A DNA stretch of 64,000 nucleotides, from assembly GCA_002633005.1 (NCBI GenBank), contig NMRA01000007.1, forward strand, positions 432,617 to 496,616, given 5' to 3'. Shown here piece after piece: positions 1 through 11,900 of this stretch; position 1 is the first letter of the stretch; every line of letters begins with the position of its first letter. The DNA comes from Phoronis australis. Lineage: Eukaryota; Phoronida; Phoronidae. A program made the position numbers and the translations under genes. The notes under the pieces are model-generated. The model was not told the DNA's origin. It saw only the letters and a list, made by a program, of their open reading frames with translations, and made no database searches.

Positions 1-1139
1 CCCCCCCAGTTCTAAAACCAGACCCAAACACGTTACCCCCAGCCGCCGCGTTTGGATATACATTATAAGGAAAGCGCTACCCCATAGCACTTGAGAAGAG
101 CGTTTGTCGTATATTATGCGAGTAGTTAAGCCCATGGGCGTATGTTCGAAAGTGCACCTATACCCATAATGAGGGACATGCCCAAGTCACGCGCCTGTGA
201 CACCCATCTGCAAAAACAAGCGAAACTTGGGTACATACGCCGTCCCATATCAGAAACGAGTAAACATTTTTCTTAAAAAAGAAAATCAAATATAGGCACA
301 TGGGCCGAAATACGAGCATATAAGTGCAGGCTCAAAACAATCACTTGTAGACGCAATTCCTTATACAGTTATATAGGTGAGTGTTATCAACTGGATGTTT
401 AGCGTTTTTATCAATTCTTTGTATTTTTCAATTATCTTATTAATCTAAAGCTGTAGGCGTAATAAATCGATTTCAACCAAAAATGAGTTTTGATTTAATG
501 GCCAGACCACTCATAGAATTAGTTCCAACTTGTTCTTAACTCAAATTAAAGGTGATTAGTTCTCAATGGACTTAGAATTTTGTTATTGCACGAGACCATT
601 CAAGAAATTGGCTTGTATCTTATGCGCCGTGCATGGGCTCAAGCAATAAGGGATAGTCAGACGAGTTTTTCCCTCTAACCTCAGAAACTTCTCATTTGAG
701 TGAGGAAAACGTTAAAACCGGTAAAGCGGTAAGTTCTAAGTCAAAATCGGTTTTATAGCAGGTGTCTGTTACATGGTAAGTGACTTTAGATTAAATTTAG
801 AAACTTAGTCTGAATAAATATCAAATCTCACTTGAGCAAAAATTTTAGGTCTTTAAGATTATACACACAAATGCTAGTCATCCATTGGATAATTTCTAAG
901 TTTATTTCCAGGCTGTGATACGCTCATAAGTCCTTGACCGTCAAGTGAGAGCGTTATACCAGATTCTGTTCAAAGTCCTAGGATTGTGCAGGATCCAAGT
1001 AAAATGTCCAAATTGAATAAATTTGTAACATCGTATCTCAGAAATGACTGATCTGATTGATATGTAACTTTCATACACTATGCTTCGTACATAATTGTTC
1101 TCCAAAACAATTTGGAGAAATGCAGCAGCGTTTCTGGCA
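1..1139. other. Non-coding stretch, nothing recognised
   Basis: I see no gene, RNA or clear repeat here. The first ~260 bases are more GC-rich than the rest and hold a loose inverted similarity (around 133-150 and 227-245), too weak to call. Confidence 0.4.
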
Positions 1140-1385
1140 TTTCATTAGGAACATTTATATCAAATGAAATTTGGCCATGTTATTGATACGGTTGCTTTCA
1201 GTGAACATTCCTCTTTTGCTAAATTTTACTAACTTAAGAAGACAAGGCCACGTGACCCAATTAATGGCAGATTGGTAATAATCTAATTCTACGGATTTTC
1301 TACTTTAGGAAAATATATACATTACTTTTACCAAGTTAAAAGCGATAGTTTTGTGCGTAACTGGCTGTATGCATCTACTTGTCGA
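1140..1385 (+). repeat. Partial copy of a dispersed repeat family
   Basis: The stretch aligns by eye with 20155-20700, 24840-25372, 34098-34585 and 60455-60765. Shared blocks occur in the same order: an 'acatttatatcaaat'-like block, a 'cacgtgacccaattaatg'-like block, an 'agattggtaat' block, and a 'tctactttaggaaaatatat' block. This copy lacks the left part. No coding capacity is visible. It is probably an old non-autonomous transposon, class unknown. Confidence 0.6.
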
Positions 1386-2893
1386 TAAAGTTATTCTACA
1401 TAAACTTTTTTGAAACAAACCCTAGAACTCAAAGCGCTTACCTTTACTCATTCACTCATGCATAATCTTAAATTAAATCACTGGCTTTTCTCTGTTTCGC
1501 ATCAATGACGCATAGAACTAAAAAAAAATTCGTTTGGCGCTTCCTAAATGGGGGCAAATACGGTAAACCACTTTAACACACAAAACACAAACATTAGTGA
1601 ACATAAACAATCGATGTATTGAAAAAATAATGCATAGACTGATGTAGGCCTAATTATTGCAAAATTGACAGAATAATTTTTCAAGGCTCGGAGTGCTAAT
1701 GATCAGTCCGAGTTAGCAAGCGGGCGGAACTGTTCAGTAACCTAAACTCAATTGAAAATTCACACAGCAAATTTGAAAGATATAATTTCCCAAAGAGCAA
1801 CTGACCAAGTGAAATTAAAATCCACACAGTGCTCGTTTCGCACGCTTTTGACCATTCTATAGGATATAATTTTCGTATCTTGAGTTTGGTCCCGCCTTAG
1901 ACCAAAATGAATATTTTTTCAAGAATCTAGGCTCTTACAAAGGCGGTACTCACAGTCACCAGAATCATTAAAACATTTGCTCAATTACGAACGCACTGTA
2001 GCAAATTTTCCCATTCGTTCCAGATAACTGGACACAGTCACCCTCTTCCTATAAAACCTGCTTGCCAGGAGATAAGACTCCGGCGCTTTTCCCTAAACTG
2101 GGTGAACTGCGAGGCCAGCCTGGGCCTCTGAGAGGTTGGTCCGTGAAATGATGTGTCCGGCTGCCAAAGAGTTCCTCTGTTGAACATTCCAAAAAATCAT
2201 AAGCAGCGTAAGATAAACAACTGAAACAAAACTTCGCGTTTACGTTTTGTATTATTCCGAATGAATGGATTCCGCAATCCCCGTCTCTTGGCGTGTATGA
2301 ATAACTGGGAAGTACTGGTCTAAAGCGCTCATATAAGCACGATGACATTATTGTAATGTTAATATGTCACGTGATTTGTGCTTGACTGGATTGGTTAGAG
2401 TAGTGTTAATTTGCATGAGAAACATCAATGTAATATATCAGACGGTAATGATTTGGGATCAGGTGCGTGACGTCGAGAATAAAATCACTCTTTCCACTTT
2501 GTTTCACTATTCTTCGAAAAAATAAGCAAAATACTACATCTCTGAGGCAACAAATTATATTAGCACCAATTTCACTCACTGACACACTGTAAACTTTTGC
2601 TCACACATTATAAACGTTAAAATCATTGCGCTAATTTGTTTAAATCACTTTTGTCTGTAACGTTGTTTTATGCTCTTTGACACAAGTATTGTAATACAAA
2701 CAGACAATAAAAGGTCTTCCTAAAATTGGTGCAAGATTCTCACCCACATGAATGCACCATTGGTACAATTATGGAACTACGTTTCCTGTGGCGCAAGGAT
2801 ACATACGCTGCGTTAACCGGTATTTCCTGTGTTGGGATTTTATGTAGTTTAGTGTATATGTATATTTTATATTTAGGTTGATTAAATGAATTC
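1386..2893. other. Upstream flank of SPRED, probable promoter/5' UTR region
   Basis: No gene is recognised. The short open frame at 2049-2348 on the minus strand resembles nothing I know. A TGACGTCG sequence (CRE-like) lies near 2467-2474. The transcription start of SPRED must lie here or in an unseen 5' exon; no clear TATA box or CpG-rich promoter stands out. Confidence 0.3.
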
Positions 2894-2920
2894 ATGAACA
2901 TGGAGACAGATGAAGAATGA
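2894..2920 (+). CDS. Upstream ORF overlapping the SPRED start codon
   Basis: An 8-codon frame (MNMETDEE) starts at 2894, with a second ATG at 2900. It ends with a TGA at 2918-2920 that overlaps the SPRED ATG at 2917-2919 in the arrangement ATGA. Another 3-codon uORF starts at 2886. The arrangement is seen directly. Whether the mRNA includes these bases and whether the frames are translated is inference; if so, they would limit SPRED initiation or feed it by reinitiation. Confidence 0.4.
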   Translation: MNMETDEE

Positions 2921-2942
2921 GCGAAGAGTCCGATACTAAGGA
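2917..2942 (+). CDS. SPRED: SPRED exon 1 (coding part)
   Basis: It encodes MSEESDTK plus two bases of the next codon, ending at donor GA|GTGAGT. Vertebrate SPREDs also begin MSEE, and the phase completes Glu9 with the first base of exon 2. At 26 nt it is too short to be seen by length alone; the family N-terminus and matching phase support it. Confidence 0.85.
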
Positions 2943-5900
2943 GTGAGTAGATAGATGTTGTATGATGGTATCATGTTTGTGTATGAGCTTAAAACGTCGT
3001 GTACTGTCGAGTTACGACTTGACCGCAAGACGACAGCCGCAGCAAAAGTACGTAAACGCATCGGAGTTTGTCCGATTTCCTCTTCACTGACACCCGTTCG
3101 GAAATAATTAACGTTTTCAATGAACGTATTCGTGGACCCTGTGACAGCTAGTTACCGTGTCGAGGAGTGTACGACAAGATCGAAGGGTAAAACGTTTGCG
3201 ATTCTGCACATGTGAGCCAGAGATGGGAGAAGGCGCCATATTGTGTAGTGATGTAACATAGTCTTCATTCATAAATCCTTGTGAATGATTGCGCTGGCGA
3301 GATCACCAGACTGTGCGACTAGTTGTTGATCAGTGCAATATGTCATTCATTGGTGTTTAACTAAATGTTATACATGTCAGTGCAGCTTCTGGGAACCAGG
3401 ATGCAAGGTGACAAATAGTTAGTTGGTTAAAATGATGTATGTGACAAGTTTAGATATAAATGACAAGCCCTATTACACTGGTTAAAGAGGGCTGGTACAT
3501 CTCACCTAAATGAATTCAAATTTTCTAGTAATCTGATATAAATGTGATAGCTGGCACATGGCAAAAAGTGAGCAATGGTAAAATTGTTAGTGTCTATCGA
3601 TGGCACTGCTGACCTTATTGAAGTTGCACAAACAGTTATCACATTCAAAAAAACCTAGCCACTTGTAAATCAAATGCTTGTCTTTTTGATTACCACTGAT
3701 TAGTGTTTAAACCTTGATTTTTGAACTTTAACCTGGGACTTTTCACTGACAGGTGTATTTTGGTTATTTGAAATTTTCTTCTGAGAAATTTTAATTAAAA
3801 CTAAAATTTTATTTTAAATCCTATACATATTTAAAATCTTGGTGAGAACAGATGGCCTTGTTTTGTTTGCTAATTTCATTTTTGAATGATTTTTCTTTAA
3901 TTTAGCTATATAAATGAATACTCTGACGTAGTGAACTAAATTCTAAATGGAATGTTGTTGGACTCTCGTATTCTGATAACGTGTTTGGAAGATGACCTGA
4001 TTTTCACTATGTTTTCTTGTTTACGAAATATTTAGAACAGATTAAAAAAGTTCATGTGGATTATTTTTGAAAAGAAATTTTTGGGCTTGTGGTCCAGAAA
4101 TTATTTTTTTCTGATCATCTGAAACAGCTAACTCCTTTGATAAGCAAAATGTCCGTCTAATTTTTTGAAGTTTTGATAAAGTTTTTCAAAATAGTTTCGA
4201 TGATTATATTGTGGTTTTGCTATTTAGAGCACAATTGTGTAATTTGACATGCCAAAAATTAATTTTGTTGTCTGTATTACTGCATGAATTTAGGTCACTT
4301 TGTATGAATCTTCGGGAAGTTTTTAAGAACATTATTCCAAATGTGTTGTATCACTAAAGATTGAGATTTGAGTCCTGTAGTTCCAAAACGGAACTTACAA
4401 ATGTATATGTATGGGTTTTCCCCTCAGGTGACATAGTAAAATTGTTTTTGGCATGAAATATGTATAAGTCCCCATTCAGATAACTTTATAATTTTTTTCA
4501 ACTTTGATAACTTCCAAAAATAGCCAATGGTCATTTAGTCATAAAATAACTGCAAATTTTTATTCATGAAAAATAATATATGAATTGATATATATTCACT
4601 TGCAGTGAAATAAATCATCTAGATATACTTATGTCTATTTAAACTGCTTTAATACCCTGCATCTTTTGACAGTGTAATCTTTTAATATTCGCCGTAATGT
4701 TTGGAATGATGATTCATACCAGTGCCGATCTGCCATTCAACCTGATATCAAAAGCGGTTTCCTGTAAGTTCCTAGACGCTCATAAATCTTCTGCGCTCGA
4801 AACTTGCAATTTGTCGCAATAGGCAACAAAATGTTTCGTGGTTGATTTGAATATCTCTTTAATTTTAGATTTATTTGATTTTGCCAATGGCATGTAGCCT
4901 AGTATATGTAGCTGCAAAATACATAGGTTAGTGCTATGTGCGTGGCAAGCACCTTTGTGATCAGGACAAAACAAAATAACAACCGTGTATCATCACGAGT
5001 GGCAATAGTCTTTGTGAGTTCTTGTAGTTAGTATAAGGTGTTTTATGCAACCATTTACATGCTAACATAACCGAATTTGAAAATTTTCTCTTTGTGTTTG
5101 TATTTTAATGAATGTTAACACCATTGCAATGGATTAATGATGAAAGACAGGTCTGTGAATTTTGATTTTCATGTTACAATCAATTAGGCGAATCTAGCAC
5201 AATTTCCGAAAGTCAAACACCATTTAAAGCTATATAGCATGTTTGATCATAAAATTTCCATTGCATGTTCTACCTGGATTGTGCTTCTGTTGTCTTGGAA
5301 ACCGTGAAGAATGCTTGTGCTATTTCCTAGCAACCATTTGTCAACTCAAGAGATGTACAATGTTCCCCTGTAAGTCGATTGGTAAAATTCAGTCAGCATG
5401 AATTGATGAGATATCAGTTAGTGACCCAAAGTTTTGCCCAACTTTTGAAACTTTGGCAGCAGTTCAAAACAGTCGCAAATCAATGTTTTTGTAACAAATT
5501 GTGTTCGTGGGGGTAACTTCACTTGTGCTGTATTGAACTTGGACTGTTTTAACACATTTCACTGCAGATTTATACTCATAAAATAAATGGAAATAACTTG
5601 GAATAGAAGGAGTCAAATCAATCGGTTGTGTCTCAGTGTTACAGCTGAGTGTTATCATCAACGAAATTTAAAGTTTGTTTTCGCTGGCTTAATCAGCAGA
5701 CATTGGAAAAGAGTATCGAAATGTCCCTTTCTCACTTTTATTGGCATTTCACTGTTTCAGGTAGTTTCAACCAGTGGGAACGCTTGCATTCAGTGTTGCA
5801 TCGAAATTAAAATTAAAATAGCGAGTACTTGTAATAAACAGGTGGATTACAACTTACACTGAAACATCTACATATTGCTACAGTTGAAATGTTCAACTTC

Positions 5901-8900
5901 GACCTGGTCAGCAGATTTAGTTTTAACATTTGCAAACTATGCTTTGTTTGCATGTTTGTAAATTCATCATTCTGTTACTGTAAGCGTTTCTTTTCAGTCA
6001 TTATCTGAATATGTGGTTTGATTATTCTTATTAAAAAATTATACTAAAAACTGCATTTTCTCAGTATTTAGCTGTCAAAAAGGAAAAATGAATTAAGCCT
6101 CTTATGCTTGTAGAATCACACTCCTAATATTCCTTTGTTCTTACCACGATTGGACTTGATTTCCATTACCAACAAGAATATTGTGACCAACAGCGACTCA
6201 ACAGACTGCTTCAGGGTTCATTGGGGTTCGTCAAGCCTAAAATTGCAAATTCGAAAATGGCACATTCTTCTGAGATAAAAATCCCAGCGCTACCTTGGGA
6301 TAAATTCACTGTTCCTCTCACTGCTTGGGAATATTTGTGATGCTGGTTTGTACAAAAGCTACAGTAATGGGAAACCTCATGTTAACTTTAGTTGTAGGTT
6401 AGATCAAAGCATATCTCGTAGCGGATTAACTCAATGGGAAAGGCGCTTTAGTGTCTAAGTGATCACAAAGGCGCCTTCACCACTGGTTTGCTGACATGGC
6501 CGGATGAAAAGGAAGTGAAACTGTGTTTGAACTGTCCAATGGGATGCTGCATTCACAGACTCTGATTTGGAGAATTTAGTTCAGGAAAGCTGCGTCGGAT
6601 TTTTTTCATCTCATATATGACTTCTGTGTCAGCACCTAGTGTTGGAAAGCAAAAGTCTGTGAATTTTGTCAAATCTGATGACATTGCACTACAGATAATT
6701 GGTAGTGTTGTGTCCAACCTTTGGAGGTCCTGTGAACTTTTATTTACTGACACTTCTTTCTTCATTAAATCTGAAGCTCTGGGGTTGGATTTTGTACATA
6801 GACAATTGGAGTTTAAAAGCCATTGGCTTGTAGTTCCTATCACCGTTGTTATCAGTAGGTCAGGATTGAGGCACAGCCACATGGTCACTTTCAGCATATG
6901 TGTTCTTAGTAATTAACTTGATTATCAAACCAAGGCTTGCTAGCTGACTTGTCCATGGTGGTTCAAAAAAGATTTTTTCGTTACTATGGTTTTATTTGTA
7001 CCAGCTCATCCTCCTTATCACTTTTAAAAAAATGGCTCATTCAAGTTTTCTGTTACTAACTAAATGGGATTTTTGTCAAAAATGCATATTTTATGTTTGA
7101 GTGGAAACACAAGTTTGGATCAGTTGCTTTATAGAAACTGTCAAGTTACTATCCTACTATCTTTCCATATTTCCATGTCTTGTTTGTTTGCATTAAGACA
7201 TTAATTTAAAACAGTCTGAACCTATTAGGAAGTACAGTCTAGCTGTAAACAGCTGAGCTGAGCTCCCCACATCGAAGCAAGCAGCCATCCAGCAGGCAGT
7301 CATAACTGATTATAGGCCTGATAAATTAAGTGGAGGTGTTGGTTGCCAGATACAAGCTCACTCACTTGCTCACACACACATGCACACATACACATTGACA
7401 CACCTACTGCTATTTTTGTTAACTCCCCAGACCTCGTTAATCATCTTAATCACAATGCTTTAGGTCATTTATAGTCTATCAAATACTTGTGATTGACATC
7501 AAAAGTCATATGAATGGGATGAAATAAAAATGAATCGTAGGCAAGATTACCAGTGTTAAATTGGTAGGCTGTCTGGTTAATTTCTGTAGCCCATTTGTGC
7601 ATGGCGTCTACCCTCTCATTTTGTGTAAAGTAAAGTTTTTTCAAAAACTGGTAGTGCGAAAAGTAAACAAAGATTCCAGTGATGGACAGTTGTTGTTCCA
7701 GAGAGGTCAGGGCATGTGACATCAGAAAGGTCAATTCTGGGTGAGGACAAATGTTACTGAATTGATTTGTTTACAAAAAACTGTAATTCTGTGTGTTGTT
7801 GAAGTCTCTAAAAATTGTTGGAAATGAATCATGCAATCTTAACTAAAAGAACTAGTTGGAAGGGTTAAACGAGGAAATAGGTTTCACGTATCTTGTTGGC
7901 TACAAGTCAGTAGTTAAGCCTTTATAAAACTTGTTCTGTTGTCAAAAATGACTTTCTTCCATAGCAACACCATTGTGTTTTTTTATCATTTGCTTGAGTT
8001 GCAATGAAACACCTGTGACTGGTTGCATGAGACAGTCCTCAGACAGACTCAACTTTGTTCCCAATGTTTTCAGCGGATTTGTACGTTTTGTTTAAATTTT
8101 TAAATTCTTTAATGTTATATTTTTCTGCCCTTCTATCTTTGTGCCAAATTCCTCTTTTGCTTAAGGACGTTTTCNTCTTCGTCATCATCTCCGTCTTTTC
8201 CTTAATTTCGCCAAGTGTCGCTCAAGACTAGCCTTTTTCTTACTGATTTCGGACTCCTACGTTCGTCATGTGTATGTTATTAACTTCTTTTGTTCATCCT
8301 CACCACCATCTTCGTCATATTCGTCATCTTCGTCATCATCTTTATCGTCATCTTTTTGGTTAATTTCGCCAAGGTTCGCTCCTCGGAGCGCTTTCATTTT
8401 ATCATTTGCTTGAGTTGCAATGAAATACCTGTGACTGGTTGCATGAGACAGTCCTCAGACAGACTCAACTTTGTTCCCAATGTTTTCAGCAGATTTGTAC
8501 GTTTTGTTTAAATTCTTTAATGTTATATTTTTCTGCCCTTCTATCTTTGTGCCAAATTCCTCTTTTGCTTAAGGACGTTTTCTGATTATTTATCTGAAAA
8601 CTGAACCCTTATTTCACTGAGTATAAATAGGGACTTTAAATTGTGGAGTTGCATGAAAAGGTCTATATAGTTTGCACTTGAGATATATCACAGCTAATGC
8701 TTGACGTAGCAATGGACATAAAATAGTATAAGAAAGGACAATCAGTATTTGCACAAAGTCCACAAATACGCTGAAAATTTACAGAACTTAACTGAATCCC
8801 TATTGTTAACGTTTCATGCGGCAGTAGTCGGATATATCGTGCTCACATTTTCAGAACCAGTTTGGTGCCTGTAATGCAGTGGAGAAAACTGGTTCTCAAA

Positions 8901-11900
8901 TTGCAGGCTCGTTATATCGGGCTATTTCCGTTTCGCTGACGGCTGTACTGGTTAATCTGCTGAAACCTAACCATAGTGGCAGAATAAGCAAAGTTTATGA
9001 GCCAATAACGAATAGTCATGAGTTAAGAAATCATTTCTAATAGGATTGTCCCGGATTACATGGCGATAGAACTCTTCTTTGTCTCGCGTGAGTTGGTTTT
9101 GGAAATCAAGTACATTTTCGTGTCTCTCATTGATGTCAGGAAGGCGAAAAATTTCAGATCACGCATCCAAGGAGATTTGTCCAGTTTATCAAACTTTCTC
9201 ACGTCGGAGTTGTTATACTTTGTTGACACTGGAAAGACAAATAAAGCAATGCAACTGTGAAAAACTTGTAAAGAATCAGACAACAACAAATAATTTGTGA
9301 AACCCCAGTGGCACGAAAATGCGACATCAAATGTGCCTGACTGATGTTTGCGGCATTGTGGGTAAATACAGCGAGATTTGAGTGTCACTGTGTAATCCAG
9401 GACGTAATCCAGGACAGCCCCATTAGAACAAAATGAGATCAATTTTATAACGGCGAGTGGCCTGATTCAAAGGTTGCTTTTCTGACAGAAGACAGTTTAT
9501 TACTCCTTTAGTCAATTAAACTTAATCTAGTTTCCTAGTTTTCATTTCCATTGGTTATGGATAGTATAAAAGTGTTTCCATATCAGTGAAATATGTTTCA
9601 GATTACATTACATGTTTACTGTGCTATTTGGTGATTTCCTCTAGAGAGAAAGCGCATGACACGGATGCATCTGACCACTCGTCCCGCCTCTGCTTATATA
9701 GCTATGGGGAAATCTGGTTCTTGACATCCTGTGAGGAAGTCAGCACAGTTTAATATCAATTCACCGCTTTTCTAAATCACTAGTAATAAATTGCGTTGAT
9801 CTAAACTGTCAGTTTTGTGTTGGTATTAAGTGTCTTCAGAGGTGCATCCGTTGGGTCAAGAGAGGCTTGTGGAAGAAATTCAGTTGTCTTTGGCATGCAC
9901 ACTGTTGTCGTATGTGTTTGTATCCGGATTAGATCATCTCTAATTGTTGGAACCTGATTTTTGGTGGTGACAGTTAAGATCCCGATATACAGTTTGGTCT
10001 TCACCAAAATTCCGGGATATTTCATTTCTTCTCAAGTTCACTTACATGGGGTTTAAGACCAATTTCAGCATTCTCCACAAATGAAAATTTCCTAATGCTC
10101 TAACGCGACTGGAATTACTAAATTCATGTCCATGTTTGAAAGTTCAGTCTTAGAATAAATGCATTGAAGGGGTACTAAAAATCCAAAATGTCTTAATTTT
10201 CTTAAAAATGATGACTAATCTCCCAATATTTGAAATTTGTTGCTTACGTTTTCAAACTTGGCACAAGTAAGCCAAGCTTACTACGACAATTCAAACTCAA
10301 CAAAGTGACATGTCAAAACATATTGCAGAGAACATCAAACATTTTTGAAAGCTTTCGATGTGTATGCCCGTAGTTTCTCAAAATATTCAAAACATCTGAC
10401 AGTAGTTGTGGTACATAGAATTTGACAATGATGTATTTAGTACTGTCGTACTTTTATGAAAAACATCGAAAAAATGTAATCTCACTTGTCCGCTGTTCTG
10501 TTCTAAATTGATGAGAATTTACCTTACTAAATTTGTTTTGGTTGTTCTTCCATCTTTCAGGATGTTGGAGAGCAAAGGATAAAATATAACTTCTTAATCC
10601 TTTAATAAACCCGCTGTCTGTCCCAAGAAGTAAACTTTTAATTTAGGCTGCTATAAAATGGTTCTGAGCGTGTTCCTTCCTCAGCAGGGTACAAGTTGTC
10701 ACTTGTTTTGAAGCCTGAAATTAAAAAATTTCACTAAGGAACGATTTGAGACCAATATTATGAAAGTAAATGATCTAAAATTTATTTTTTGTGATGGAAA
10801 GCACATTTATTCCCACTTTAAAGGCCATGGAAGCCACTGGCAAGCAACTCTACCAAGCCACTGTTTTGTGCTAGCGGTAACCTAATTGACGAGACCTGGA
10901 CTGCGTTTGGGACAGAAATCACTTATGGAATGGAAACTGTTAATTCTATGGCAAAATTAAACATCCAACCTCACTGACCTGTCACTTCAGTGGGTGCCAT
11001 GTGGCTAGAGATTGCTAGTAAGCTCTCGAGTGTGCCCGCAAGAAACTTTCATTTGGCTCTCGTGATTTTGCGTGATCTTGCTTTTTCGCGATATATTTGC
11101 ATCCAGGGAATGCAGTCCTATGTTAGCTCTAACTAATGGGTAGGACATAGTTTGAATGTCGAACCACAGTTTTGATTTGGTTGTGAAAATACTGCGCACA
11201 AGATATTCATCAAGAGGAGGGCACGGGTAACCTTCATGTGAATTGTGTGATCATCACAAGTATACCACGTACCCGTTATATGTTTCATAAATCAAAAGAT
11301 GTTCAATTTCAAAAGTATAACTGTTTCTGCATTGATAAATCATACAATACAACTAGGGTCGGTGTGTACTTTGGACTTCGGACTCTTTACAGTAAAGTGC
11401 TGTCTTTTCACAAAAGCACATTCGAACGACACGTCTAGTACTTCAGTCTCTTAATTCTGGTTCTCCAAGGCAAATTCTTGATATTTGCAGCTATAACTAT
11501 AGATAGAAGTTATTAGTTTGTCTTTTTGCTTGTGTAGGCCCTTTTATACTGACTTAACTCCGGTAGGTGACGCTATTATCATTGAAGTTATCATAAGGTA
11601 GATTTTTTAATTTGACATTGAGGGAACATTTACATGTGTTAATTGATATAAAACTTATTTTTAATTCGATTGGTAATTATTCAAGCAAAATATAAGCAAC
11701 CATTGGCAATAACAGTGCCCTTTAATTGTTGATGATAACTGGCAGCTGGTGATAACTTTGATGGGACAGAAGGTGACCCTTCATACTGCACTGCAGTGTC
11801 AACGCTCCGCTGTTAAATCCACCTGTTTACTGCGATGTTAACTGGCATTACTACCCTCAATCCAGGACCGAAGTTAACGCTTCATACTGACTGCAACTCC

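Noticed and set aside
6415-6490. tRNA-like fold around 'ggcgctttag...aaaggcgcc'
   Set aside because: There is a small inverted repeat but no B box or tRNA layout.
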